DNA of 64,000 nucleotides from Nitrosospira sp. Its GTDB lineage: Bacteria; Pseudomonadota; Gammaproteobacteria; Burkholderiales; Nitrosomonadaceae. The DNA is taken from assembly GCA_013450215.1 (NCBI GenBank), contig JACDSH010000019.1:44658-108657 (forward strand). Reading direction: 5' to 3'. Shown one piece after another: positions 1-9,376 of this stretch; the first letter of the stretch is position 1, and every line of letters starts with the position of its first letter. A model generated the notes under the pieces. That model saw only the letters and a list, made by a program, of their open reading frames with translations. It searched no databases and was not told where the DNA came from. The position numbers were made by a program, and so were the translations under genes.

Positions 1-445
1 ACGACTCTGACTGAATTTTCGGTTGATAGATGTCGTGCCTGCTATTAACCTCCGCCATCAACCTCTTTGCTTCTTGTTCTAGCTGACCAATTTTTTGGTC
101 GGCATTGACCATATCCGCTGAGAGTTTATTCTCTGGTAACAGAGGGAAGGGTGACTGGGCCTGGCGGCTGTCATCAGTATTGCCTCCACCATCCAAATTG
201 GCTTGGGCAAGCTTATTGGCCATGTGAGGCTTTGAGCTTGATTTACTATTAACCAGCACCACCTCCAGCGTGGCTTGAGCTCTATCGATTTTCGCAGATG
301 GAGGTGTAAAGGTTATGCCGAACAATACGACCGCATGCAAAACCAATGAAAATAGTATTGCCACATTCAACCGTGATGACGGATCAAGCAGCCAGTCCTG
401 AAATATGGCGAGATTAAAACTTGTTTTATTTGGTGTGGCGGCCAA
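1..445 (-). CDS. TonB-family energy transducer, N-terminal part (runs off the left edge)
   Basis: An open frame enters from the left edge and carries the N-terminal part of a TonB-like protein. A short cytoplasmic stretch ending in WLLDPSSRLN is followed by one hydrophobic segment (VAILFSLVLHAVVLFGITF), then a periplasmic stretch with LEVVLVNSKSS. This layout is typical of betaproteobacterial TonB-type proteins, which pass proton-motive force from ExbB/ExbD to outer-membrane receptors. The C-terminal receptor-contacting domain would lie outside the window. No ATG exists in this frame between the upstream stop and the membrane segment. A TTG at 445 is the most upstream plausible start, but it has no clear ribosome binding site. 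It follows the RNB ribonuclease gene in the same direction after about 95 bases. Family call is good; start and exact role are uncertain. Confidence 0.65.
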   Translation of the reverse strand, partial: MAATPNKTSFNLAIFQDWLLDPSSRLNVAILFSLVLHAVVLFGITFTPPSAKIDRAQATLEVVLVNSKSSSKPHMANKLAQANLDGGGNTDDSRQAQSPFPLLPENKLSADMVNADQKIGQLEQEAKRLMAEVNSRHDIYQPKIQSES

Positions 446-539
446 CGTTCTAGGGAGTTTTAGAGTTAAGCCAGAGAATATTTATCAGCACGCCCATTGT
501 AAGCAACAACTGCGCGATTGTCACATGCGTATCGGTAGC

Positions 540-2396
540 TTATGTGTCCATTCTGCGCATATACCTTGCATCGCATGTCAGTTCCAATAAGTCTATCTTA
601 GAGATCTCTACCTCAACATGTGTTTCTGGTGGCATGTCTGGCAATGATGGTACCCGCATCGCCAACGGCAAACGATCTAATCCCACCAGGCCCTCCTTCA
701 GAACCTGTGCACTAGTCGTATTGATATTCTCCTGCAACAGCCAGCGCAGACACCAATAGCGCTCCATCCTGCGCTGGAATTCTCCATAAGCCTCATAGAC
801 CGCTTCAAAATCTCTTATCGCTAAAAGCAGTTCATCACCTTCTTTGGCATAGGGTGGCTCTTCTCTACGCAACAACGCGATTAATTGCCGTTGATTAATG
901 AGATCTATATAGCGCCTCAGTGGTGAACTAACCCAGGCATACTGCGATACTCCCAGTCCATGATGCGGAGCGGGGGAGGTACTCATCCGCACTTTCCCAC
1001 CGCTCTGATTGCGATAAATTCCAGCAACGCCTCCATCAGCCAATTGTTTACCCCACTCGGTATTAACAAAGATCATCAACTCTGACACCACCTTATCAAT
1101 TGGTGAGCCGCGTCGACGTTCGGTGATCATGACAAAATCATCTTTAACGTTAAAGCTGTAATCTATCCTATCGTTGTTGCTGTCGCTGCCTTTTCCCCTC
1201 AACGCCTCCATCCTGTTAGCGAAATTCCACAATGACCTCAATTCCCGCCCAAAAGGATGATCGAGAGTATTACCTGTCAGAGTCTGTTCGTTAAAGTGCT
1301 GCTCAAGTGTGTCGTGTCTCAGATTTGCAGAAATTCTCACCTGCTCGATGCAGCTGTGCGTATTAACTATGGCGAAGTCATCTGATACCTCCAGATACAT
1401 TGAAAGCACTGGGCATAGACGATCTTCACCAAGGGTGTAGTGATGTATTACAGCCTCTGGCAGCATAGTGATCTTGTCGCCCGGCATGTAGACGGTAGAA
1501 AGTCGCTTCGCGACCACATCGTTCAGGGGCGATCCTGCCCCAATCCCCAATGCCGGGGCAGCAATATGGATTCCGATGCGAATGCTACCAAACGGTAGAG
1601 GTGTTACTGAGAAAGCATCATCAATTTCTGTGGTAGTGGCATCGTCTATACTGAAAGCAACTACGTCAGCTACCGGCAGGTCTGACCAGGTGATCTGGTC
1701 GTCGCTTCCGTTGAGTGAGCTGAATCCTATGCCTTCTGGAAAATATTCCAGTAGAAATCGGTTGAAATGATAATCATGTGAGGATGGAATTGCACCACAC
1801 TTTTCCAGAAGTTTGAGGGCACTTAACTTCACTGCAGTGCAAGCAGCATCTAAAGCCTTCCATTCAATGCTTCTCTTGTCGGGCTGGTAGAGTAGTTCTG
1901 ACAGCATCGGCCTGAACTCATCTGGCAATGTGAATGTAATTAATAGACTCACATATCGAGATTGCTGCTCTGCTTGGAGGTTTTTTTTATCTTGGCTAGC
2001 AAGCGCTGACTTAAGTGCTTCGGGTGGAGCTGCTTTGTATCTACCCCGCCCCTTTTTATAGAAGTACATCGGCGCTCCATGCAACCGACTGAGCACTGCT
2101 GCCAATTCCACTGGGCTAGGTGAATGTCCAAAATAATCCGCCGCTAGTGTGTCACTGGCGAATTCAACATCAGTTGCGCAACACTCCCAGAGGAAACTCA
2201 AATCAATTTCATCTGCAGTTTTCTGTGCAATATGTATGAACTCAGACAGCGGTGGCGCATCAAATTTCAGCAGAACTGACACACTCTTTATTTTAGAGCG
2301 CTTACCGTGAGGGGCCTCTACTTGCAGAGAGGTTATGTTATCGGCAAGAATCATTCCTGCCTTAAAAGTACCGTCCTCTTCGTAAAAAACATTCAT
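540..2396 (-). CDS. RNB-domain exoribonuclease (RNase II/R family)
   Basis: A protein of about 618 residues with the RNB catalytic domain. Near residue 250 it carries the metal-binding signature SIDDATTTEIDDAFSV, whose aspartates coordinate the two catalytic metals in RNase II/R enzymes. The middle part (GAGSPLNDVVAKRLSTVYMP, then LRRYIDLINQRQL further on) also matches the RNB fold. It should degrade RNA 3' to 5' in the cytoplasm. It lacks the long basic tail of RNase R, and the N-terminal region differs from enterobacterial RNase II, so a specific rnb or rnr name is not justified. I chose the ATG at 2396 (MNVFYEEDGTFKAG), the usual family start; an in-frame ATG at 2450 would add 18 residues. 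Neither has a strong Shine-Dalgarno sequence. Confidence 0.85.
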   Translation of the reverse strand: MNVFYEEDGTFKAGMILADNITSLQVEAPHGKRSKIKSVSVLLKFDAPPLSEFIHIAQKTADEIDLSFLWECCATDVEFASDTLAADYFGHSPSPVELAAVLSRLHGAPMYFYKKGRGRYKAAPPEALKSALASQDKKNLQAEQQSRYVSLLITFTLPDEFRPMLSELLYQPDKRSIEWKALDAACTAVKLSALKLLEKCGAIPSSHDYHFNRFLLEYFPEGIGFSSLNGSDDQITWSDLPVADVVAFSIDDATTTEIDDAFSVTPLPFGSIRIGIHIAAPALGIGAGSPLNDVVAKRLSTVYMPGDKITMLPEAVIHHYTLGEDRLCPVLSMYLEVSDDFAIVNTHSCIEQVRISANLRHDTLEQHFNEQTLTGNTLDHPFGRELRSLWNFANRMEALRGKGSDSNNDRIDYSFNVKDDFVMITERRRGSPIDKVVSELMIFVNTEWGKQLADGGVAGIYRNQSGGKVRMSTSPAPHHGLGVSQYAWVSSPLRRYIDLINQRQLIALLRREEPPYAKEGDELLLAIRDFEAVYEAYGEFQRRMERYWCLRWLLQENINTTSAQVLKEGLVGLDRLPLAMRVPSLPDMPPETHVEVEISKIDLLELTCDARYMRRMDT

Positions 2397-2624
2397 GAGT
2401 TTTATTGCGGGTATGAATGGCGAGAGTGGCTGAAATAGCCGAGCCAACATTGGCTAATGCCTATCGTTAAGCTGATGCTTCGGCAGTATATTATACTCCG
2501 AACCAACTGCCAGTGCCTTCGCTTAGGGCGTTTGAGAGGGGATATGATGCTGTGACGAGCCCGTTGATACTAGTGATAAGGAAACATAATCGGCAAAACT
2601 CTTGTAGATTCTGCTCGGCAGCGG

Positions 2625-5351
2625 CTAGCTCAGCTTTCCGTGACACTGTTTATACTTTTTCCCAGATCCGCATGGGCAAGGGTCATTGCGACCGACCTTT
2701 TCATCTTGTCGAACGAATGGCTGATGCTTCTCCTGCCCATCCTGCTGTTCCCCATCTTCCCCAAATATTTCCTCATAAGCCGCATGGTGGTATTGAACAT
2801 TAACTGGCGGCCGCGTTGCCTCAGCCACCTCTTCCACTTGCTGCTCACTTCTGATCTGAACTGTCATGAGTATTCTAGTAACTTCAGCTTTGATTTCTTC
2901 CAGCATGGTAGTGAATAGATCAAAAGCCTCCCGCTTATATTCTTGCTTAGGATTTTTCTGTGCATAACCACGCAAATGGATACCCTGGCGCAGATGATCT
3001 AGAGCTGCCAAATGCTCGCGCCAGTGGGTATCTAAACTTTGTAACATTACCGCGCGCTCATAATGATGCATTACATTGGCGCCGACCTGCTGCACCTTTC
3101 CTTGATAATGATCGCTGACCACTCCAGCAACACGCTGAAGCAGATTTTCTTCATGTAGATCTGGTTCTTTCTCCAACCATTCATGCACTGGTAGATGTAG
3201 CTGATACTCTGCAGTTAAAGCCTTCTCTAATCCCGATACGTCCCACTGCTCTTCGACGCTTTGTGGTGGTATATAGAGGCCGATAAGACTACTTATCGCA
3301 TCCTCACGCATCGCCGTGATAGTTTCTGAAATATCTTCTGATTCCATTAATTCGTTACGCTGCTGATATATCACCTTGCGCTGATCATTGGCAACATCAT
3401 CATATTCCAGCAATTGCTTGCGCATATCAAAGTTACGCGCCTCTACTTTTCTTTGGGCATTCTCAATGGCGCGCGTAACCCACGGATGCTCGATCGCCTC
3501 ACCTTCAGGCATATTTAATCGCTGCATAATGCTGGCTACGCGATCGGATGCAAAGATACGCAAGAGAGGGTCTTCCAACGATAGATAGAAACGACTGGAA
3601 CCAGGATCACCCTGTCGCCCAGATCGTCCGCGCAGCTGATTATCCACGCGGCGTGATTCATGACGTTCAGTCCCAATGATATGTAACCCTCCTTGCTTTA
3701 ACACCTCATCGTGGAGACTTTTCCACTGCATCCGTAACTCGGCAACTTTCTCCCCCTTAACCGACTCGTTCATACTGCTGTCTAATTGGACGCGGTCTAT
3801 CTCGGGCTCCGGGTTACCACCCAATACAATGTCAGTTCCTCGTCCGGCCATATTGGTCGCGATAGTGACCATATTAGGACGTCCAGCTTGCGCGACTATT
3901 TCTGCTTCGCGTGCATGCTGCTTCGCATTCAGTACTTGATGCGGCAGTTTTTCGTGGGTGAGCAGTCCAGACAATAGTTCATTACTTTCAATTGAAGTCG
4001 TACCCACTAAAACTGGTTGACCTCGTTGGTAACAGTCTTTGATGTCTGCAATAATTGCTTGATTCTTCTCATTTGTAGTGCGAAACACCTGATCCATGCG
4101 ATCGTCACGTACCATTGGGCGATGAGTCGGAACAATTACTGTCTCCAACCCATAGATTTGTTGAAATTCATAAGCCTCAGTATCTGCTGTGCCTGTCATA
4201 CCGGAGAGCTTTTGATACATACGGAAATAATTCTGGAATGTTATCGAGGCGAGCGTCTGGTTCTCTTTCTGAATCGGAACGCCTTCTTTCGCCTCTACCG
4301 CCTGATGCAATCCTTCCGACCAGCGCCTGCCAGACATCAGGCGACCTGTAAATTCATCAACAATAATCACTTCATTGTTCTGCACCACATAGTGCTGATC
4401 AAGATGAAATAGGGCATGGGCACGTAGTGCTGCGTACAGATGATGCACTAGATTGATATTGCTGGGATCGTAGAGGTTGGTCCCAGCTAGCAGTAGGCCC
4501 GATTGGGTTAATAATTTTTCTACATGCTCGAAACCTGCCTCACTCAGCAAGACTTGCTGCGTTTTTTCATCCACGCTAAAATCGCCCGGACTATCCTCTT
4601 TCTCCTGTCGCGCTAGTCTTGGAATTAACGCGTTCATCCTGGTATACACTTCGCTACTACCTTCTGCCTGACCCGAAATGATCAAAGGCGTACGTGCCTC
4701 GTCAATCAAGATTGAGTCGACTTCATCAACAATTGCGTAGTTGAGGTGACGCTGAACCCGTTCTGAAGGGTGGTTCACCATATTGTCCCGCAGATAATCG
4801 AACCCAAATTCGTTATTTGTGCCGTAAGTAATGTCGGCTGCGTAGGCGGCCTGCTTTTCGCCATGATCCTTTTGTGAAAGAATCACGCCCACACTGATCC
4901 CGAGAAACTGGTAAATCCTTCCCATCCACTCGGCATCCCTCTTGGCCAGGTAATCGTTCACAGTTACTAGGTGCACGCCTTTTCCAGACAACGCATTAAG
5001 ATACGAAGGCAAAGTCGCCATCAGAGTCTTACCCTCCCCTGTACGCATCTCCGCAATCTTGCCGCTATGAAGAACCATGCCGCCTATCAACTGCACACCG
5101 AAGTGGCGCATCCCTAATACCCGCTTGCTAGCTTCGCGCACTACAGCAAATGCCTCTGGTAGCAAGGCATCCAAAGTCTCTCCTTCTGCTATACGGCTCT
5201 TGAACTCATCAGTCTTGGCGCGCAACTCTATGTCAGTAAGCACTTCAAATCCAGGCTCCAGCGCGTTAATCACGCCCACCGCCTGAAAATATTGCTTGAT
5301 CAGCCTATCATTGCGGCTGCCAAAGATTTTCTTAAGCAGATTATTCAGCAT
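2625..5351 (-). CDS. secA: Preprotein translocase ATPase SecA
   Basis: Full-length SecA (908 residues), the ATPase that pushes preproteins through SecYEG. Walker A MRTGEGKT lies at 102-109 and the DEVD box at 209-212, followed by [15 protein letters not shown]. The second nucleotide-binding domain shows [15 protein letters not shown] and [12 protein letters not shown]. The C-terminal zinc motif [13 protein letters not shown], used to bind SecB and lipids, is intact. The ATG at 5351 is the only sensible start. The gene is separated from the upstream M23 pseudogene by a strong terminator, so it probably has its own promoter in the roughly 35 bases before the start, where a 12-bp palindrome also lies. 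Confidence 0.98.
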   Translation of the reverse strand: MLNNLLKKIFGSRNDRLIKQYFQAVGVINALEPGFEVLTDIELRAKTDEFKSRIAEGETLDALLPEAFAVVREASKRVLGMRHFGVQLIGGMVLHSGKIAEMRTGEGKTLMATLPSYLNALSGKGVHLVTVNDYLAKRDAEWMGRIYQFLGISVGVILSQKDHGEKQAAYAADITYGTNNEFGFDYLRDNMVNHPSERVQRHLNYAIVDEVDSILIDEARTPLIISGQAEGSSEVYTRMNALIPRLARQEKEDSPGDFSVDEKTQQVLLSEAGFEHVEKLLTQSGLLLAGTNLYDPSNINLVHHLYAALRAHALFHLDQHYVVQNNEVIIVDEFTGRLMSGRRWSEGLHQAVEAKEGVPIQKENQTLASITFQNYFRMYQKLSGMTGTADTEAYEFQQIYGLETVIVPTHRPMVRDDRMDQVFRTTNEKNQAIIADIKDCYQRGQPVLVGTTSIESNELLSGLLTHEKLPHQVLNAKQHAREAEIVAQAGRPNMVTIATNMAGRGTDIVLGGNPEPEIDRVQLDSSMNESVKGEKVAELRMQWKSLHDEVLKQGGLHIIGTERHESRRVDNQLRGRSGRQGDPGSSRFYLSLEDPLLRIFASDRVASIMQRLNMPEGEAIEHPWVTRAIENAQRKVEARNFDMRKQLLEYDDVANDQRKVIYQQRNELMESEDISETITAMREDAISSLIGLYIPPQSVEEQWDVSGLEKALTAEYQLHLPVHEWLEKEPDLHEENLLQRVAGVVSDHYQGKVQQVGANVMHHYERAVMLQSLDTHWREHLAALDHLRQGIHLRGYAQKNPKQEYKREAFDLFTTMLEEIKAEVTRILMTVQIRSEQQVEEVAEATRPPVNVQYHHAAYEEIFGEDGEQQDGQEKHQPFVRQDEKVGRNDPCPCGSGKKYKQCHGKLS

Positions 5352-5368
5352 AAATTTCCGATTAAATT

Positions 5369-5380
5369 CTGTTTAAACAG
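5369..5380. promoter_or_regulatory. Perfect 12-bp palindrome in the candidate secA promoter
   Basis: CTGTTTAAACAG is a perfect palindrome 18 bases before the secA ATG. On the minus strand it sits inside a 17-base spacer between TTGGAA (possible -35) and TTAATC (possible -10). Both hexamers are weak matches, so the promoter is tentative. A symmetric site at this place could be an operator. Confidence 0.35.
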
Positions 5381-5384
5381 TCTT

Positions 5385-5420
5385 CCAAAAGCAAAGGGGT
5401 GAGGTTTTCGGCCTCACCCC
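5385..5420 (-). terminator. Rho-independent terminator after the M23 pseudogene
   Basis: On the minus strand GGGGTGAGG and CCTCACCCC form a 9-bp GC-rich stem with a 7-base loop, followed by the T-rich tract TTTGCTTTTGG. It lies 24 bases after the stop of the M23 remnant and before secA, so it separates the two transcripts. Confidence 0.8.
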
Positions 5421-5443
5421 CCACAGTAGATCATCATTTCAGC

Positions 5444-6083
5444 TTACCCAGTCGATTTTAAGAATCGTGTCAGATTCTGCGGTAAGCTCCTGTGTCTGAC
5501 TTCAAAATGAAGGTGTGAGCCGATAGAATGCCCGGTACTTCCAACTTCTGCAATTCTCTGTCCCCGTAGAGCTACTTGACCAGTTTTGACGAGACGCCTT
5601 GCAGCATGGGCATATCGACTGACTAGGTCATTGCCGTGGTCAATATCAACCATTTTACCATATCCAGGCTGATAGTCAGAATAGACTACAACGCCACCTG
5701 CTGAGGCTATGACTGGCGTCCCTATCTCAGCAATAAAATCAACCCCTTCATGGAATGCACTTTTCCCTGAAAATAGGCCTATACGCAAACCACAGCCGCA
5801 GTAGTTGGGTTTGCATCTGTCCCATTCTAAAAGCCATGGCGTTCAAACTGTCGCGCAGGTATGATTGGTTTTTTTGGTGCTCTTCCTGTTTCACTCTGAG
5901 CACTAGAGATCGGAGGGAAGGGCTATCTATTTTATCTGCATAGCGTAAAGACAGATAATTAAACCCCATTACCAGCATTATAATTACGAATAAGAGAGCT
6001 TCCGACAGCATCGTCAAATTCGTGCCGGTTAGGGTTAGAGTCCCTGCTTTTAACAAATTACTGGAGACCAGAATTACATTCAT
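5444..6083 (-). pseudogene. M23-family peptidoglycan peptidase, disrupted by internal deletion and frameshift
   Basis: Two overlapping frames hold the two ends of one M23 (LytM-like) endopeptidase. The first starts at ATG 6083 and has a membrane anchor (ALLFVIIMLVMGFNYLSL) and the start of a coiled coil (LRDSLNAMAFRMGQMQTQLLRL), then leaves the family pattern and stops at 5748. The second frame begins to match at about 5808 with GLRIGLFSGKSAFHEGVDF. It contains the rest of the peptidase domain, including FHEGVDF and HLHFEV, the zinc-ligand motifs, and stops at 5444. Intact relatives next to secA have roughly 300 residues. Here the coiled-coil and linker segment of about 110 residues is missing and the joined ends are out of frame. 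The C-terminal fragment alone has no membrane anchor or export signal, so it is probably not functional. Assembly error is the main alternative. Confidence 0.75.
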
Positions 6084-6109
6084 CTTATTACCCAAATTCT
6101 CACGCAGAT

Positions 6110-6610
6110 ATGACCGCACGCAAGATTGACTTCTACCTAACCACTCTCGGCACCGCTGATCAGCAAGGCCTATTCGCTCAGGCGAGTCAATTGACACTGA
6201 TGCAACGAGCATTTACGGAATTTGTTCCGCCTCGATTATCAATATACTGCACCGTCGGCTGGATTTCCAAAGGAAATTTAACTATCTATGCTTGTAACGG
6301 CGCAATTGCAGCAAAACTGAAACAGATTTCACCTTCGTTGCTTTTAAAATTCCAGCAGAATAATTTTGAGGTGGCTGCGATCCGGGTTGTTGTGCATGCA
6401 CATAACCACTTTGCAGTTGTTGACAAGAAGATCGATAAAGACTTGATTATCGGCCCACTTGGTTTGGACAACTTGAGTCAGCTGGCTGCGGGACTACCCT
6501 CATCGCCACTAAAAAGCGCCGTTGAATCACTACTTAAAAAACAAATCAAGCCAGCGACATCTCAGCCTAAGGCTGCGTTAGCGGCGCCTACTGTCCGAGT
6601 CCCACAATAA
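6110..6610 (+). CDS. DciA-type DUF721 protein (predicted replicative helicase loader)
   Basis: A 166-residue protein of the DUF721/DciA family. The diagnostic parts are the N-terminal segment after MTARKIDFYL and the central KH-like core (LTIYACNGAIAAKLKQISPSLLLKFQ), followed by a flexible alanine/proline-rich tail. Characterised DciA proteins interact with the replicative helicase DnaB in bacteria lacking DnaC; here the role is inferred from family only. The ATG at 6110 fits the family start and lies 26 bases from the divergent M23 start, so the two promoters must overlap or lie within the opposite genes. In related bacteria this gene usually sits between secA/M23 and lpxC/ftsZ. No lpxC is present here. 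Confidence 0.75.
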   Translation: MTARKIDFYLTTLGTADQQGLFAQASQLTLMQRAFTEFVPPRLSIYCTVGWISKGNLTIYACNGAIAAKLKQISPSLLLKFQQNNFEVAAIRVVVHAHNHFAVVDKKIDKDLIIGPLGLDNLSQLAAGLPSSPLKSAVESLLKKQIKPATSQPKAALAAPTVRVPQ

Positions 6611-6636
6611 AAGATCATCTTCTCATATAGCGCAAG

Positions 6637-6665
6637 GCTCTCGCTGCCCATGATGCCGCGAGAGC
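6637..6665. terminator. Hairpin between dciA-type gene and ftsZ
   Basis: GCTCTCGC and GCGAGAGC form a perfect 8-bp GC-rich stem with a 13-base loop, 27 bases after the stop of the plus-strand DUF721 gene and facing the end of the minus-strand ftsZ gene. There is no clear T tract on either side, so terminator function is a guess. Confidence 0.4.
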
Positions 6666-6824
6666 GGGAGTCGATGGCCACTAAACAGCTTACTTCCCAC
6701 CCCAAATCTGGGAATAGTTTCAGTCATTTTCATGCATTGGCGCTTGATCCCTAATTAGCCCTACATCCAGCGAATTTCTCTTTTTTAGCCCACACAACAT
6801 CACAAAAATCCTTAATAACCCTTA

Positions 6825-7991
6825 TCAATCGGCTTGTTTTCGTAGGAATGCAGGGATATCCAGCACATCTACCCCGGATTGTCTCATCGCTTCCACTGTT
6901 AAACCGTGCCTTCTGTTGGTGCGGATTGCAGCAGGAATCTCCGACCCCTTCCAGCTCGAAGCGTCTACCAATATTGCATTGTCGGTTCCGGTTCTGGTAT
7001 GGATAATACTCAACGGTTTCGGCTGAGTATGGCTAACCACACCACCCAACCCGGTTGCCACCACGGTGACCCTAAGGTTATCTCCCATGTTCTCGTCGAT
7101 TACGGTGCCAACAATTACAGTTGCATCTTCAGCCGTAAAGTCTTTGATCGTGCTCATCACTTCATGAACTTCACGCATCTTCATTCCCGAGCTGGCGGTG
7201 ATATTCACCAAAACCCCGCGCGCGCCAGAGAGATTCAAGTCTTCCAGCAATGGACTTGATACCGCCTGCTCTGCTGCTACGCGGGCCCGATCTATGCCCG
7301 AGGCGAATGCGGAGCCCATCATCGCCACTCCCATTTCCGACATCACCGTCTTAACATCAGCAAAGTCTACATTTACTAACCCCGGACAGTTGATGACCTC
7401 TGCAATTCCAGCAACTGCCCCATACAAGACATTATTTGCAGCCTTGAATGCGTCCAACATACTTACATCCTCTCCCAGCACCATCATCAACTTATCATTA
7501 GGGATCACGATCAACGAATCAACATGTTGCGACAGTGCCTCCATTCCAACTTGTGCCGCTTTAAGTCTCTTACCCTCAAATGTGAAGGGCTTTGTCACCA
7601 CCGCTACAGTAAGTATGCCCATCTCCTTAGCTACCTGTGCCACCACGGGTGCGGCACCTGTACCCGTTCCACCTCCCATACCAGCGGTAACAAATAGCAT
7701 ATCTGCACCTTCAATCAGTTCGGCTATACGGTCACGGTCTTCTAGAGCGGCTTCCCGACCAATCTCGGGGTTTGCACCTGCACCCAATCCTTTAGTAATC
7801 TCTGCCCCTAATTGCAGCAGTGTGCGTGCTTGATTACGCTTCAATGCCTGCGCATCAGTATTGGCACAAATGAACTCAACACCCTGCACCCCGTTCTGGA
7901 TCATGTGATCTACAGCATTACCTCCGCAACCACCGACGCCGATAACTTTGATAACTGCTTCCTGTGTTTGTGTATCCATGATTTCGAACAT
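6825..7991 (-). CDS. ftsZ: Cell division protein FtsZ
   Basis: FtsZ (388 residues) is the tubulin-like GTPase that forms the division ring. The tubulin signature GGGTGTG is at 106-112, the N-terminal nucleotide loop IGVGGCGGNAVDHM is intact, and the synergy loop region contains FADVKTVMSEMG. The C-terminal peptide DIPAFLRKQAD, which binds FtsA and ZipA-type partners, is present. The start at 7991 has a good ribosome binding site (AAGGAG, 7 bases before ATG). It is the last gene of the dcw cluster, 125 bases after ftsA; this gap holds the near-palindrome CTTAAA-CT-TTTAAG at 8039-8052. lpxC, which follows ftsZ in many Proteobacteria, is absent. Confidence 0.98.
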   Translation of the reverse strand: MFEIMDTQTQEAVIKVIGVGGCGGNAVDHMIQNGVQGVEFICANTDAQALKRNQARTLLQLGAEITKGLGAGANPEIGREAALEDRDRIAELIEGADMLFVTAGMGGGTGTGAAPVVAQVAKEMGILTVAVVTKPFTFEGKRLKAAQVGMEALSQHVDSLIVIPNDKLMMVLGEDVSMLDAFKAANNVLYGAVAGIAEVINCPGLVNVDFADVKTVMSEMGVAMMGSAFASGIDRARVAAEQAVSSPLLEDLNLSGARGVLVNITASSGMKMREVHEVMSTIKDFTAEDATVIVGTVIDENMGDNLRVTVVATGLGGVVSHTQPKPLSIIHTRTGTDNAILVDASSWKGSEIPAAIRTNRRHGLTVEAMRQSGVDVLDIPAFLRKQAD

Positions 7992-8116
7992 TATGTTTCT
8001 CCTTTTATGAATTTAAAACGCTGCATTTAAAAAGTATCCTTAAACTTTTAAGCCTAGATCTGACAGCCTTGATAACGAACGCAACACCCTCGCTCCGAAA
8101 CTCTTATTTCAAAGTT

Positions 8117-9355
8117 CTAAAAATTCCCCTGAAACCAACTCTTCATCCTCTCAAGAATCTGTTTCATTGAGTTGCCCTGCAGTCGAACGTGCTGCTGACG
8201 CTGAAATTTCTCCATCCCAGCAATAATCAAGCCAACACCGGTCGAGAACCGTGGCGTACGTACTACTTCTTCCAAACTGCCCCGATACTGTGGCAACCCT
8301 AACCTTACCGGCATGTGAAATATTTCTTCACCCAACTCCACCATTCCTTGCAGGGAACTACTACCGCCCGTAATGACGATCCCAGATGAAAGTAACTCCT
8401 CGAATCCGCTACGACGCAACTCACCCTGCACCAGCGAATAGAGCTCTTCTACCCGTGGCTCAATCACCTCCGCTAAGGTCTGCCTTGAAAGCTGGCGTGT
8501 ACCACGCTCGCCCACGCCCGACACCTCCACCATTTCATGAGGGTCAGCCATACCCCGCAAAGCGCAACCATAGGCACACTTGATATCTTCTGCATCTTTT
8601 GTCGGCGTTCGCAATGCCATTGCAATGTCATTGGTGATCTGGTCCCCAGCGATCGGAATTACCGCCGTATGGCGAATTGCACCATTAGTAAATACCGCTA
8701 TATCTGTAGTCCCTCCGCCTATGTCGACTAGGCACACACCCAGATCTTTCTCGTCTTCTGACAGAACAGCCATCGCCGAAGCTAGTGGCTGCAAAACTAA
8801 ATCGCGTACCTCCAAGCCACAACGTCGCACACACTTCATGATGTTCTGAGCCGCCGATACCGCACCTGTCACAATGTGCACCTTTACTTCTAGGCGTATA
8901 CCACTCATACCGATCGGTTCGCGTACATCCTCCTGCCCATCCACGATAAATTCCTGATTGAGAATATGCAGCACCTGCTGATCAGCTGGAATATTTACTG
9001 CCTTCGCGGTTTCCATCACTCGCTCTACGTCTATGCGCGACACCTCTTTGTCTTTTATCGCTACCGTCCCATGCGAATTGAAGCTTTTGATATGGCTTCC
9101 CGCAATCCCTGTGTACACTTCACGGATCTTACAATTAGCCATCAGTTCTGCCTCTTCCAAAGCTCGCTGAATTGCGTTCACTGTAGTTTCGATATTGACG
9201 ACCACCCCCTTCTTTAAGCCACGAGAAGGATGGCTGCCCATGCCAATAATTTCAAATCCACCTTCGGGTTTGACCTCGACGACGATGGCAACGATCTTTG
9301 AAGTTCCTATATCGAGGCCAACAATCAGGTCTCTGTTTTCATTAACTCTACTCAT
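8117..9355 (-). CDS. ftsA: Cell division protein FtsA
   Basis: FtsA (412 residues), the actin-like ATPase that tethers FtsZ to the membrane and recruits later division proteins. The phosphate-1 motif VGLDIGTSKI is at the N-terminus, phosphate-2 is in CLVDIGGGTTDIAVF, and the adenosine motif is in GIVITGGSSSLQGM. The C-terminal stretch QILERMKSWFQGNF is a typical amphipathic membrane-targeting helix. It follows ftsQ closely (21 bases) and precedes ftsZ in the standard order. Confidence 0.97.
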   Translation of the reverse strand: MSRVNENRDLIVGLDIGTSKIVAIVVEVKPEGGFEIIGMGSHPSRGLKKGVVVNIETTVNAIQRALEEAELMANCKIREVYTGIAGSHIKSFNSHGTVAIKDKEVSRIDVERVMETAKAVNIPADQQVLHILNQEFIVDGQEDVREPIGMSGIRLEVKVHIVTGAVSAAQNIMKCVRRCGLEVRDLVLQPLASAMAVLSEDEKDLGVCLVDIGGGTTDIAVFTNGAIRHTAVIPIAGDQITNDIAMALRTPTKDAEDIKCAYGCALRGMADPHEMVEVSGVGERGTRQLSRQTLAEVIEPRVEELYSLVQGELRRSGFEELLSSGIVITGGSSSLQGMVELGEEIFHMPVRLGLPQYRGSLEEVVRTPRFSTGVGLIIAGMEKFQRQQHVRLQGNSMKQILERMKSWFQGNF

Positions 9356-9376
9356 CTATTTTATGTATCCTTAATC

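Noticed and set aside
5748..6212. Longer N-terminus for the M23 gene starting at 6212
   Set aside because: It would overlap the DUF721 gene by about 100 bases and has no family resemblance; ATG 6083 directly precedes the conserved anchor region.
7198..7833. Plus-strand ORF of 211 residues opposite ftsZ
   Set aside because: It lies entirely inside ftsZ on the other strand, is rich in Ser/Ala/Pro/Ile as expected for a shadow frame, and matches no known pattern.
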